From Streptomyces sp. NWU339 (GTDB lineage Bacteria > Actinomycetota > Actinomycetes > Streptomycetales > Streptomycetaceae): a DNA stretch of 64,000 nt. Position numbers and translations under genes: made by a program. Shown here piece by piece: positions 34,805-43,422 of this stretch (its first letter is position 1; every line of letters starts with the position of its first letter). The notes beneath the pieces were generated by a model. It was not told the origin of the DNA. It did no database searches and saw only the letters and a list, made by a program, of their open reading frames with translations. Location: positions 62,001 to 126,000 of the forward strand of contig NZ_QFRK01000002.1 of assembly GCF_003143855.1 (NCBI RefSeq), written 5' to 3'.

Positions 34805-35406
34805 TAAAGCCCCGCAAGTTCGGCGACGCAGGGCAGGCATTCCCCATCTACATCACGGTGGTGGGGGGCCTGCTCTTCCTCGCGTTCGCGTACCTTGCGG
34901 TCGGTCAGGCCGCAGCGAATCGGAACAGCGCCCAGACGGCCGCTGACGCCGCCGCGCTCGCGGCAGCGCAGGACAAGCGAGACAAGCTCGCCGGGGCCTG
35001 GGTGGAGAGCCTTCTCGACCCGACCAAGTGGCAGGACATCTTCGACGGCAAGGGTCTCGGGCTCGCCCCCTCGTGTTGGAGGGCGGATCAACTCGCGGCG
35101 CGGAACGATGCCGTTGTGCTGAGCTGTGCTCCAGACGGCCTACTGGGTTACACGGTTGAAGTCGAGACGAACAACACCGTGGGAGACTCCATCGTGCCCG
35201 GCACGGAGGACAAGCGGTCGAAAGAGACCGCCACTGCTGTGATCGAGCCGCGTTGCACGTTCCAGCTTCCCGTCGAGGATGCGGAGGATGACACCCTGCC
35301 CCTGCTCGCCTGCAAGGGGGGCAGGGATTGGGACCTGGACCCGAAGACGCCCAAGGACCTCCTCCCCGAGCCCGAGGACCTCTTCGATGTCCACTTGGCC
35401 GACTGA
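34801..35406 (+). CDS. TadG-like pilus-associated protein, TTG start
   Basis: 201 residues. LIKPRKFGDAGQAFPIYITVVGG begins with a prepilin-like Gly but lacks Glu at +5. A membrane helix is followed by SAQTAADAAALAAAQ, the Tad-associated signature of TadG-like proteins. The mature part has Cys residues (LAPSCWRAD, VVLSCAPDG, EPRCTFQL, PLLACKGG). The TTG overlaps the pilin stop (TTGA) and has GAGGT upstream, so translation is probably coupled. Confidence 0.82.
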   Translation: MIKPRKFGDAGQAFPIYITVVGGLLFLAFAYLAVGQAAANRNSAQTAADAAALAAAQDKRDKLAGAWVESLLDPTKWQDIFDGKGLGLAPSCWRADQLAARNDAVVLSCAPDGLLGYTVEVETNNTVGDSIVPGTEDKRSKETATAVIEPRCTFQLPVEDAEDDTLPLLACKGGRDWDLDPKTPKDLLPEPEDLFDVHLAD

Positions 35407-35440
35407 CAAGCGAACGACGAGTGACTAAGGAAGCAGAGGC

Positions 35441-36019
35441 ATGAGCATTCGGTCTACAACGAAGGCCCGCAGGGGGATGGTCGCGCTGGCCGTTGCGGCC
35501 GGACTGGCCCTCGGTGTGGCCGGCTGCAGCGAGGGCGGGGACGACAAGAAGCCGCAGACGACGGCTTCGGCATCCAAGGACGGGGGGCCCAACCCAAGTG
35601 CCCAAGAGGGTCAGTCGGAGGAGTTCTTGGCGGAGTTGAAGGGCTCCAATGGGTTGCTCCTTCAGGTCACCTCTGCCGAGCGCGATGCGGGCGGCTTCGT
35701 CACGGTGAACGGCAACCTCAAGAACGACGGAGACAAGAGCCTGCCGATCCCTTCTGCGCTGAGCGGAAATGAGACCGAGATCATCAAGAATGGCAGGTCG
35801 CTCGGCGGCGCTACGCTCATCGACTCGAAGGGCAAGAAGCGGTACTACGTCCTGCGTGATACGGACGGCCGCCCGTTGACGACCACGGGTTTCTCGACAA
35901 TCAAGGCCGGGGAGAGCCTCGCAGTGTTCATGCAGTTCCCCTCACCGCCGACCGACGCTGACGAAGTCAGCCTTCAATTGCCGACGTTTGCCAGCGGCAC
36001 CATTCAGATCTCTGGATGA
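35441..36019 (+). CDS. Lipoprotein of the Tad locus (DUF4352-like)
   Basis: 192 residues. Signal peptide with lipobox LGVAGC, then a Lys/Ser-rich linker and a beta-sandwich-like domain (LLLQVTSAERDAGGFVTVNGNLKND...) that recalls extracytoplasmic DUF4352 folds. Stop overlaps the OmpA-like start (ATGA). It may anchor or regulate surface structures. Function is inferred from context only. Confidence 0.8.
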   Translation: MSIRSTTKARRGMVALAVAAGLALGVAGCSEGGDDKKPQTTASASKDGGPNPSAQEGQSEEFLAELKGSNGLLLQVTSAERDAGGFVTVNGNLKNDGDKSLPIPSALSGNETEIIKNGRSLGGATLIDSKGKKRYYVLRDTDGRPLTTTGFSTIKAGESLAVFMQFPSPPTDADEVSLQLPTFASGTIQISG

Positions 36020-36675
36020 GGCCAGTCATGACGCATACTCAAAGGCATCCGTTGTCAACGCGTTTCGTCTCGACTTTGACTACCGCTACATTCCTGGTCG
36101 CCGCGAGCCTCTACAGTGCCACAGCTTCCGTCGCCGCCGACGCCCCCAGCGTCCCCCCAGGCACCGAAGCCACCGCTTCCGCCCCCGTGGAACTCGACCC
36201 CAACGACCCGGACCTCAAGCTCCCGGACGGCGCCACCCTCGCGGAGCCCAAGGTCCTGGACATCAAGCAAGTCGTCGAAGACCAGAGCGGCGACGAACGT
36301 CGCGAGGACACCAACTCGGACGTGAAGTTCGCACTCCAGGCCGAAGTCCTGTTCGGCAAGGACAGCGCCAAGCTGAGCGCGCAGGCGAAGTCCCGTATCT
36401 CCACGATCGCCGAGGAGATCAAGGCGCAGAACGCGACGAAGATCCGCGTCTTCGGCTTCACGGACAACCTGGGCTCCTCCGCGCACGGCGACGTCCTGTC
36501 CCGCCGGCGCGCGAACGCCGTACACGGCGTCCTCGAGCAGGAGCTGAACGACTCCGGCCTCACGTACGAGGTACGCGGCTACGGCGAGCAGTACCCGATC
36601 GCCGACAACTCGACGGAGGCCGGCCGCAAGAAGAACCGCAGGGTGGAGATCTCCTTCCCCCGCGCAGAGAGCTGA
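36016..36675 (+). CDS. OmpA-like peptidoglycan-binding protein
   Basis: 219 residues. A signal peptide (about 1-41) and an acidic linker precede an OmpA C-terminal domain: EVLFGKDSAKLSAQAKSRISTIAEEIKAQN, VFGFTDNLGSSAHGDVLSRRRANAV and EQYPIADNSTEAGRKKNRRVEI. These are the residues that hold diaminopimelate in peptidoglycan. In a Tad locus of a Gram-positive it could fix the machine to the wall. Starts at ATG 36016 overlapping the lipoprotein stop; ATG 36028 is an alternative. Its stop abuts that of the converging DUF397 gene. Confidence 0.88.
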   Translation: MRPVMTHTQRHPLSTRFVSTLTTATFLVAASLYSATASVAADAPSVPPGTEATASAPVELDPNDPDLKLPDGATLAEPKVLDIKQVVEDQSGDERREDTNSDVKFALQAEVLFGKDSAKLSAQAKSRISTIAEEIKAQNATKIRVFGFTDNLGSSAHGDVLSRRRANAVHGVLEQELNDSGLTYEVRGYGEQYPIADNSTEAGRKKNRRVEISFPRAES

Positions 36676-36867
36676 CTACAGCAAATGATCGGCCTTGCCC
36701 GCCTTGATCTCCAGGATCAGGGAGCGCAGGGCCTCTCTGCTGTCGGTCAACGGGTGCTCCTCCTGCCCGGCGACGGCGATGTAGGCGTTGCCCTCGCTGT
36801 CGGTCCCTATGCGGAAACAGTTGTTGCCTTCGCCGCAGAAGGCCTCTTCCCAGTCAATGCCGGCCAT
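36676..36867 (-). CDS. DUF397 small protein
   Basis: 63 residues of the DUF397 family, usually encoded beside whiJ-type regulators. It has the CGEGNNCFRIG start and AYIAVAGQEEHPLTDSREALRSLI. Follows the XRE regulator by 12 nt in the same operon. These small proteins probably modulate the partner regulator. A truncated DUF397 relic lies at 12224-12330. Confidence 0.88.
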   Translation of the reverse strand: MAGIDWEEAFCGEGNNCFRIGTDSEGNAYIAVAGQEEHPLTDSREALRSLILEIKAGKADHLL

Positions 36868-36879
36868 GATGGTGGCTCC

Positions 36880-37731
36880 TCAGATGTCGCGGGCAACGGT
36901 GCGGATGAGATCTCGCGAGGCCGCTGAAGGCAGCGCCGCATCGTCCATCCAGTCCAGATGAGCACGGTACTTGGTGAGCTGAGCCTCAGCGCCGGTGAAA
37001 TCCGGCCCATGAGCCGAGTCCAACTGCACGGTGTCGAGTTGGGGCACGGGTCCCTCGGCATAGAGCAAGGCGTGTCCTGCTCCGGGGAAGTCGCCTGCGC
37101 CGTTCGGAATGACTCGCAACTCGAGTTCTTCACGCTCGGACTCGGCCGCGAGGCGGGCGAGCTGCTGCCGGGCCACCCCGGGACCGCCGTACGGCATGCG
37201 CAGTGCGGCCTCGTGGACGTACGCCAGATACGGAAGCGGCTCGGCTCGCTGGAGTACCTGCTGCCGCTCCATGCGGTGGGCCACTCGAAGTTCGACCTCG
37301 AGCCGACTCAACGGCGGGAGCACCGCGGCGAACACCGCTCGGGCGTACTCCTCGCTCTGGAGCAGCCCTGGCACGTGCATGACCTGCGCAGTGCGCACTC
37401 GAGTGGCATGCCATTCCAACTCGGCGATGTCCAGCAGCCCGGCGGGCAACGTGCCCCGGTACTGCTCCCACCATCCCCGTTCCTTGTGGTCCGCCATGAT
37501 GGCCAGAGCCTCGACATAACCGATGTCGCCACAGGCGTAGTTGCAGGCCAGCGTGCGAACGCGCTCGGCCGAGAAGGGACGGATGCCCGACTCCATGTTG
37601 GACAGCCGGGTTCGGTCAATGCCAAGCAGCCCGGCCGCGTACTCCGTGGTGACGCCCGCCGCCAGCCTCATCTTGCGCATCTCTGCACCAAGCCGCTTCT
37701 GCCGCTCAGTCGGCAAGTTCCTCGTCGCCAT
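36880..37731 (-). CDS. XRE-family regulator, WhiJ-like (HTH + DUF5753)
   Basis: 283 residues. An N-terminal HTH (LGAEMRKMRLAAGVTTEYAAGLLGIDRTRLSNMESG) is followed by the DUF5753 domain (QVMHVPGLLQSEEYARAVF, RMERQQVL, IHEAALR-type segment). AGGAGG precedes the ATG. With the DUF397 gene downstream and an anti-sigma-like ATPase gene divergent, it forms the trio known from whiJ/abaA-type clusters that tune Streptomyces development. Confidence 0.92.
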   Translation of the reverse strand: MATRNLPTERQKRLGAEMRKMRLAAGVTTEYAAGLLGIDRTRLSNMESGIRPFSAERVRTLACNYACGDIGYVEALAIMADHKERGWWEQYRGTLPAGLLDIAELEWHATRVRTAQVMHVPGLLQSEEYARAVFAAVLPPLSRLEVELRVAHRMERQQVLQRAEPLPYLAYVHEAALRMPYGGPGVARQQLARLAAESEREELELRVIPNGAGDFPGAGHALLYAEGPVPQLDTVQLDSAHGPDFTGAEAQLTKYRAHLDWMDDAALPSAASRDLIRTVARDI

Positions 37732-37790
37732 GCCGCCCCTCCTGTCGCTGTCGAGACGAAGTCTGCCGTGGAGCGGTGCTGCCGATCCAC

Positions 37791-37830
37791 CCATCGATGG
37801 GGGTAATTATCAATGGATCAATGGACATTG
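37791..37830. promoter_or_regulatory. Operator-like cluster between XRE and ATPase genes
   Basis: Palindrome CCATCGATGG (37791-37800), then ATCAATGG twice in tandem (37809-37824), then CAATGGACATTG (37819-37830, arms CAATG/CATTG). Lower GC than surroundings, as expected for a promoter. Likely binding region for the WhiJ-like protein encoded beside it. Confidence 0.6.
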
Positions 37831-37999
37831 TGACCCCATCTCTTCTACCTTCCGTGACAGGTCGACTACGACCCGCACCGATCCGGAAGGGCATCGCGCG
37901 AGCCTGCCCGCACTCTCCTGCCCTGGGAGGGGCGCGTTCGCGTCAGGGAGACGAGCCACTGGGCGGAGCCACGACCACCTGTTGTCCGAAGGAGTTGCC

Positions 38000-38500
38000 A
38001 TGCCCGAATCGACCGCCCTCTGCCCGATCGTCGCCCCCATCGACAAGCCGCCCACTCCGCAGACCCCCGCCACTCTCAACTACAGCCTCACCCTCCCCCC
38101 GGTCCTGCAGAGCCCCGCCATCGCCCGCACCGCCACCCGGTCGATCCTGCGGGCCCACGGCCTGGACGACATGACCGACGCGGCGGTACAGGTCGTGGGC
38201 GAACTGGCCGCCTGTGCATGCCGCCTGGCCCCCGCAGCCCAGGTGTACGTGTCCCTCCGCTACCGGGACGACACCCTGCGCGTGGTCCTCTACGACGCAC
38301 ACCCCCGCCACACGCACCCCCGCCTGGCGGCCTCGTGTGACGCCCGCCGGCGGACCGCACTCAGGGTGCTCGCATGCGTCGTCAGGGCGTGCGCCGGCGA
38401 CTGGGGCTTCGGCGACGCGCGGGAGCCGGGCGGAGGCACCCGCATGTGGGCGGTCCTGCCCAGGGAAGGCGCGTCCGCATACGTGGACGGAAAGCCGTAG
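38000..38500 (+). CDS. Anti-sigma-like ATPase protein of whiJ cluster, degenerate
   Basis: 166 residues of the HATPase_c_2-like regulators that accompany whiJ/DUF397 genes. The usual N box ELVTNAVRHA is here ELAACACRLA, lacking the key Asn, and the G box is only partly kept (GGGTRMWAVLP). It may bind a partner without using ATP. GAAGGAG precedes the ATG. Divergent from the XRE gene. Confidence 0.78.
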   Translation: MPESTALCPIVAPIDKPPTPQTPATLNYSLTLPPVLQSPAIARTATRSILRAHGLDDMTDAAVQVVGELAACACRLAPAAQVYVSLRYRDDTLRVVLYDAHPRHTHPRLAASCDARRRTALRVLACVVRACAGDWGFGDAREPGGGTRMWAVLPREGASAYVDGKP

Positions 38501-38508
38501 AGGCCCCG

Positions 38509-38883
38509 TCACTCCCCTTCCCGCACCACCTCTACCCGCACCCCTGCCCGCAGGCCCCACCCCGCCATGGTCCCGGCCTCCGCCTCGATCACATGCCGCG
38601 CCCGGATCCTCGGCAGCCCGAGCCGCCCCGGCGGCATGGTGCGTACGGCGATGACGCGGAGACGCCGGTCGAGGTAGGCGACGTCGATGGACATGCGCAT
38701 ACGGAAGGTGTGGATGCTGTTGGCGGGGGAGAGGAGCAGCGCGCCGTCGAGGGCGTCCCGTCCCAACAGCCCCTTGGTACGAGCCCGATAGGAGCCGGCG
38801 ATCTCCAGCGGCACGCGCGCAGCAGACCGGTCGTCGTCGCCGGGGATGACCAACTCCCCACGCCCGTCATGCCAGCGCGCCAT
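38509..38883 (-). CDS. DUF192 family protein
   Basis: 124 residues. The DUF192 core is present: VPLEIAGSYRARTKGLLGRD, SIHTFRMRMSIDVAYLDRRLRVIAV and GAAEAG-like RHVIEAEAGTMAGWGLRAGV. No signal peptide. Function of the family is unknown. ATG 38883 chosen; an in-frame GTG eight codons earlier is possible. Converges with the ATPase gene, 8 nt apart. Confidence 0.85.
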   Translation of the reverse strand: MARWHDGRGELVIPGDDDRSAARVPLEIAGSYRARTKGLLGRDALDGALLLSPANSIHTFRMRMSIDVAYLDRRLRVIAVRTMPPGRLGLPRIRARHVIEAEAGTMAGWGLRAGVRVEVVREGE

Positions 38884-39074
38884 CAGCGACCCACCCCACC
38901 CCTTCACTCCACCACCGAACGATCAACCGTCCACGCCGAACCTATCCCCGCCAGGCCCCGGAAGTCAGCTCCTGCGCGGTTGGCGGGACGGGGGAGGGCG
39001 GCCAGGGCCACCCTGACGATCGCGGTGGCCGATGACCTAACCCAATTCCCGCTCGGCGTCTTCCGGCTGTCGTC

Positions 39075-39308
39075 TCACGACGGGCGCTTCACCCAGTCGA
39101 CGAGCCGGGCCCACCGGCCACCCCCCGGCCGGCTCGGCGCCGGTCCCGATCGAGACATCGCCTCGGCCGTGCGCGTACCCATGCGCCCCGCAGGCTCACA
39201 CGCGCACCGCTGAGTCGTGGGCACACCCGCGAGCACCTGCTCCACATGTCTCCCGCAGCCCTCGTAGGTCACCTTCCGGCACGACCGACAGACAGCACGT
39301 TGGCACAT
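39075..39308 (-). CDS. Small Cys-rich protein with WARL-x-DW tail
   Basis: 77 residues. Five Cys/His-rich positions in CQRAVCRSCRKVTYEGCGRHVEQVLAG and QRCACEP suggest a zinc-binding knuckle. A Pro/Gly/Ser linker leads to the tail GGGRWARLVDWVKRPS. AAGGGGAG precedes the ATG. The tail is nearly the same as that of the protein at 39749-40222 ([16 protein letters not shown]). Function unknown. Confidence 0.75.
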   Translation of the reverse strand: MCQRAVCRSCRKVTYEGCGRHVEQVLAGVPTTQRCACEPAGRMGTRTAEAMSRSGPAPSRPGGGRWARLVDWVKRPS

Positions 39309-39748
39309 GACTCCCCTTCGACAACTTCTTCATCAGTGATCTGAGATATTCACACACACGTCACAAATGGCTCCGATGTTTGCAGCCTCTCCATGAGTGA
39401 CGGAATTACTTCAGCGGGAGCGCGGTTATCAGGCCGAAGCGTGATCCAAGCGGCCTCGACGATGCCTCCCGAATGTCCGGACAAGAGAGATGGACGGGCA
39501 TATTCTCCGCTTGGCGCAACTGACCGCGTGCTGTCAACTGGTCTGCTGGAAAATCCTCCTGAAGTTGCCCGGGATACCGGAACAGTGGTTGCATCACGCC
39601 TGAACGTGGTGACGGAAAGTCGGAGTATGGCGTTGCGCCTACATTCTGGACTCTTTGAGATCGTCGACCAAGCGCAGCCAGGACAAACACCGAGAACGGC
39701 AACCGCCCACCCCGAACGGGCGGTGTGCGCCGGTCAGGAGGGAGCGAC
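39309..39748. other. Stretch without a supported gene
   Basis: 440 bases with lower GC than the genes around it. Open frames on both strands exist, but they use TTA and other rare codons, lack ribosome sites and resemble no family. It must hold promoters for the two divergent Cys-rich genes. Confidence 0.65.
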
Positions 39749-40222
39749 GTGAGTTGCTCGCACGCCGCAGGATGTCCCCTTTTCCCGCTCCTCAGGGCGA
39801 GCTTGCAAGGTTGGCGCGACTACTACTGCGACAGCGTGGGCCAGTGGCACGACTGCGCGCGCTACCAGTTGGCACTCACCGGCGAGCCCGTGCCCATCAG
39901 CCTGCTGCCCAACGGAGCCCGTGCACGGCATCTCGAACCCGTGGCTGATGCGAACGGACCCGGCGCGAACGGGGCCGACGCGAACGGACCCGGCGGGGCC
40001 AACCCGAGCCAGGCGCCCCGGCAGACCCCGCCGCCGGCGCCGGAGAGGGTGCCCCCGTTTGAGCCGGTACCCCCGTCGGCCCCCGCCCTGCATCACCAAC
40101 CGTCACCACGCATACAGACGCCCCACCCGCCGGACCGCGTCGCACGGCACACGCGGAGAGCCCCCCGCTCGAAGCGCGGCTGGTGGGCCCGACTCGCCGA
40201 CTGGATGAGAGGCCCCGCATGA
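39749..40222 (+). CDS. Cys-rich protein with Pro-rich linker and WARL-x-DW tail
   Basis: 157 residues. The N-terminal part [43 protein letters not shown] has four Cys and is a conserved small-domain type (CPL(F/Y)PLL...YC...CARY...PVPxxLLPNG). A repetitive [18 protein letters not shown] stretch and Pro-rich linker follow, and it ends [19 protein letters not shown] with GGAGGG upstream. Its stop overlaps the start of the YeeE-like gene (ATGA), so it is coupled to sulfur transport genes. Function unknown. Confidence 0.78.
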   Translation: MSCSHAAGCPLFPLLRASLQGWRDYYCDSVGQWHDCARYQLALTGEPVPISLLPNGARARHLEPVADANGPGANGADANGPGGANPSQAPRQTPPPAPERVPPFEPVPPSAPALHHQPSPRIQTPHPPDRVARHTRRAPRSKRGWWARLADWMRGPA

Positions 40223-40887
40223 GTACCTACTGGCCCTGGTGGGCAGGCGCTGTCGGACTTGCTCTGGTCACCATCACCTACACCCTCCTCACCGATCGGT
40301 CTCTCGGGGTGTCGTCGGCGTGGGACCGCGTGTTGCACTGGCGCAGCGAACGCCGCATCGAGCGGATGGACGAGGAGTTCGCCGACGATCAAGCTCTCGC
40401 CGACGCGCTCGCCGCAGCCACCGCGGAACACTTCGGTACCCGCCCCGGCCCCGGCTCCGGCGTGGCCACCTCGCCGCCGGTTGCGTACGGGAAGCCGCAG
40501 CCGCTGGAGTCGGACAACGAACCGACGCCGAGTGAGAGCCCGTCGGCCGCGAGCCTGCGTCCGGTCCCGCTGGTCACCCAGGCTGCCCTGCTGGTGTCGA
40601 TTTTCCTCGGCGGACTGATCGCCGCGGTCACCTCCGGGCGGTTCCAGCTCCGCTTCGACATGGGCCCCGGTTTCAAGGACCTGGTCACCGCCAACTCGGC
40701 TGCCATGATCGGCCTGTTGTTCCTGGGCGGCGTGCTGGTCGGCTTCGGCACCCGACTGGCCGGCGGATGCAGCTCCGGCCACGGACTCAGCGGCTGCGGG
40801 CGTCTGCGCCCGGTCAGCATCGTGGCGACCGCTGTCTTCTTCGGTACCGCCGTCGCGGTGTCGTTCCTCTTGTGGAAGGTGATCTGA
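40219..40887 (+). CDS. YeeE/YedE-family (thiosulfate/sulfur) transporter, first subunit
   Basis: 222 residues. One helix at the N-terminus, a 70-residue charged cytosolic insert, then about three more helices. The signature [23 protein letters not shown] holds the conserved Cys used for sulfur passage in this family. It overlaps both neighbours (ATGA and TGATG). Works with the next protein as two halves of one channel. Confidence 0.87.
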   Translation: MSTYWPWWAGAVGLALVTITYTLLTDRSLGVSSAWDRVLHWRSERRIERMDEEFADDQALADALAAATAEHFGTRPGPGSGVATSPPVAYGKPQPLESDNEPTPSESPSAASLRPVPLVTQAALLVSIFLGGLIAAVTSGRFQLRFDMGPGFKDLVTANSAAMIGLLFLGGVLVGFGTRLAGGCSSGHGLSGCGRLRPVSIVATAVFFGTAVAVSFLLWKVI

Positions 40888-41303
40888 TGCGTACCCGGGG
40901 AACGATCCTGCTGGCCAACATCATCACCGGACTGGCCCTCGGTTACACCGTCACCAACATCGGCTTCGGGGACTACGCCGAGCTGAACCGCATGTTCACC
41001 TTCCAGGACCTGCGCATGTTCTTCTCCTTCGCGGGTGCCGTCGGAATCATCGTGTGCGTGTTCGCTCTGCTGCGGGTCCGCCGCACCCCGGGGCGCATCC
41101 ACGCCGGTGTGATACCCGGCGCGGTGCTGTTCGGTACGGGCTGGGCGATCTCGGGTGGCTGCCCGGCAATCCCGATCATCCAGGTCGCCAGCGGATACCT
41201 GCCCGCCCTGGTCACCATCGTCGGCGTCGCCGTCGGTATCGGGCTGTGCCGCTGGGCCAACGCCCGGTACTTCCACCTCGACCGCGGCTCCTGCGGGCTG
41301 TGA
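40887..41303 (+). CDS. YeeE/YedE-family transporter, second subunit
   Basis: 138 residues, about four helices. The second signature SGGCPAIPIIQVASG with a conserved Cys is present. Overlaps the upstream gene (TGATG). Together the pair makes a split YeeE/YedE transporter, probably for thiosulfate or another reduced sulfur compound. Confidence 0.88.
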   Translation: MRTRGTILLANIITGLALGYTVTNIGFGDYAELNRMFTFQDLRMFFSFAGAVGIIVCVFALLRVRRTPGRIHAGVIPGAVLFGTGWAISGGCPAIPIIQVASGYLPALVTIVGVAVGIGLCRWANARYFHLDRGSCGL

Positions 41304-41607
41304 CCCAGGGTTCCGGCCGACACGATCCGCCGGGAAAGAGGTCCCTTGTCCCCTGCGGATTCGGGTCGCAAGGGCGGCCAGGGTCTGGGCGGTCTCGGTC
41401 AGGCTCTCGACGGCCGCGTCCAGGTCCGCGGCGAGATGGGGCACCGCAGGGGCGGCGGGCGCAACGGAAACGTTCCAAGTGAGTTGGATGGCACGGGATT
41501 TGGCCGGATACGTCCGGCGAGTCGTCACCTTCCTCACTGGTGTCGTCACGCCTCGCTGGATAGCGTTGGTTCGCTCGAGAGAAGTCTCGCCCCACCGGGA
41601 GTCGACC
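41304..41607. other. Intergenic stretch with possible coding remnant and palindromes
   Basis: 304 bases without an intact gene. Read leftward, about 41345-41455 encodes PHLAADLDAAVESLTETAQTL, which looks like a coding-type helix but has no start and belongs to no family I know; it may be a gene relic. Palindromes GCCGGATACGTCCGGC (41503-41518) and GGAAACGTTCC (41466-41476) precede the lipoprotein gene. Confidence 0.45.
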
Positions 41608-42267
41608 GTGAACCGCCGCCCTACCCTGCTCGCAGCACTCGCGCTGACCGCCGCCGCGGCCCTGACGCTCTCCGCGTGCGGCAGCGACGACGAGAGCCCC
41701 GCCAAGGACAGCGACGCGATCGCGGGCGCTGACACGGGCGATGAGAAGTCGGCCTCGCCGAGCGAATCAGCCCCGGCCGCCGAGGGCCGCCCGAAGATTG
41801 AGTTGCCGTCGGACGTCACGTACAAGTTCGAATGGGAGAAGACCGGCGATGCGGACGAGGATGCGCTGCTCAGCGATGCCGAGCAGCGCATCAAGGCTGT
41901 AGACATGGCTATCGCCGAGCAGGATCCGCTCCATGAGGCCTACCGCTTCTACTCCGAGGGCGCGGCTGCTGCCGGGAGCCAGAAGTACATTCAGGACTTT
42001 GTCGATCACAAGGCACGCACGACGGGCTTGACCCGCTTCTACAGCGAGAGCGTGGCCATAAAAGATGACGGAACGGCCTCTCTCGTGTACTGCGAGGACC
42101 AGAGTAAGGCGTTCAATAAGTTCCTGGAGACTGGAAAGACCGACGTCACTTCGGTGAGTAAGGACTCCTACGTCGTCTATGCCGGTACTCTGCGCAAGAA
42201 TAAGGACGGCGTGTGGGTTACCGAGCGGCTGATCTCCCAGAGAGGGAGTGCAAAGTGTCAGCCTTGA
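41608..42267 (+). CDS. Lipoprotein, unknown function
   Basis: 219 residues. Signal with lipobox LTLSAC; a Ser/Asp/Glu-rich linker; then a folded domain (KFEWEKTGDADEDALLSDAEQRIKAVDMAIAEQDP...) with a NTF2-like/DUF-type feel. GGGAG precedes the GTG. It overlaps the secreted protein gene by 13 nt, so the two are coupled. Confidence 0.82.
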   Translation: MNRRPTLLAALALTAAAALTLSACGSDDESPAKDSDAIAGADTGDEKSASPSESAPAAEGRPKIELPSDVTYKFEWEKTGDADEDALLSDAEQRIKAVDMAIAEQDPLHEAYRFYSEGAAAAGSQKYIQDFVDHKARTTGLTRFYSESVAIKDDGTASLVYCEDQSKAFNKFLETGKTDVTSVSKDSYVVYAGTLRKNKDGVWVTERLISQRGSAKCQP

Positions 42268-43289
42268 TGCGGCGCGATGGCCTGTTGGTTCCCCTCGGGC
42301 TTGCTGTCACTCTCATCCTCACCGCTGCTGCCCCTGCGTATGCGGAGAAGGGCTTCGGCGGCGCGACGGATGGCGAAACGGAGCAGCACGCTGACACCAG
42401 TGGCGACGGCACTGTTTCCGTCACTGTCGGCGGTGTGGTGTTCGACCGTTCGAAGAACGGGAGTGGTCGCTCCGCCGGTGCGTTGACGCCGTCCACGTCA
42501 TGGACGCCGCCTCCGTGCTGGTATGCCCCGAAGTACACGCCGGAGCAGTTGCAAAAGTACCTGGAGCCGATCTGGGAGGCTGGTTCCACGGGGCATGAGT
42601 GGGACGCCAAGCAACGTGACCGGTACGTCAAGGGCCACCCGTACAAGGACTTCAACAAGGACAAGGCCGGCAAGGGCTACTTCTGGGACTCGTTTGTCGA
42701 TGAGGACTTCCCGCCGGGTTGGGACTCCTGCGAGGAACAAATTTTCTGGGTGGACCAGGGCGACCCGCCGCCGGCCGGTATCGAGAACGCCGTCACTCCG
42801 GAGATCCTGGCGGAACTTGCCTACTCCGAGATTCGGGTCCCCGGGACAGAGGTGACGCTGGCTCCGGCCGAGGCGGCCAAGGTGAACCTTCCAACGTGGG
42901 CGTGGCTGGACGGAGCGGAGTTCAAGCCGGTCTCGGTCACCGCGTCGGTACCGGTGATCGGTATCGAGGCGACGGCCACGGCGGAACCGGTCTCGCTGGA
43001 GATCGAGCCGGGCACGCCCGACGCCGAGACGTTCCCGGCTTCCGGCGTCTGCGAGATCAACGGCGGCCGCATCGGTGAGCCCTACGCCAAGGGCAAGGCG
43101 GAGCAGACCCCGCCCTGCGGTGTGAAGTACCTGCGTTCCTCGGGCGACGGCACCTTCCCGCTCCAGGCCACGGTCACCTGGAAGATCGAGTGGACGGGCA
43201 CCGGCGGCGCGGGCGGAGACCTTCCCGACGGGAGCTTCGGAGCCACCCAGGACGTCGTCGTCCAGGAGATCCAAGCCATCAACCGCTGA
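42255..43289 (+). CDS. Secreted protein, unknown function
   Basis: 344 residues. Signal peptide (LVPLGLAVTLILTAAAPAYA) and mature protein with the motif SWTPPPCWYAPKYTPEQLQKYL and PPGWDSCEEQIFWVDQGDPPP. Six Cys could form disulfides. Proteins of this type often sit beside lipoprotein and WXG-like genes in Streptomyces. GTG inside the lipoprotein end, with GAGGGAG at six bases. Confidence 0.8.
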   Translation: MSALMRRDGLLVPLGLAVTLILTAAAPAYAEKGFGGATDGETEQHADTSGDGTVSVTVGGVVFDRSKNGSGRSAGALTPSTSWTPPPCWYAPKYTPEQLQKYLEPIWEAGSTGHEWDAKQRDRYVKGHPYKDFNKDKAGKGYFWDSFVDEDFPPGWDSCEEQIFWVDQGDPPPAGIENAVTPEILAELAYSEIRVPGTEVTLAPAEAAKVNLPTWAWLDGAEFKPVSVTASVPVIGIEATATAEPVSLEIEPGTPDAETFPASGVCEINGGRIGEPYAKGKAEQTPPCGVKYLRSSGDGTFPLQATVTWKIEWTGTGGAGGDLPDGSFGATQDVVVQEIQAINR

Positions 43290-43422
43290 ACGCGCCCCCT
43301 CCGCCTCTGTTGTCCGAAACGCGCTCCTCCTAACGAGGGCCCTGTTCTGCGGGGGCGCTACGAAAGTCGGGGCCTCTCGTTCCTCCCGTTGGTGCAGGTG
43401 GATCGGGAGACGGGACGAGCCC

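Noticed and set aside
39393..39752. Open frames on both strands (119 and 98 codons)
   Set aside because: Contain rare codons including TTA, lack ribosome sites and resemble nothing; they overlap each other in a lower-GC non-coding stretch.
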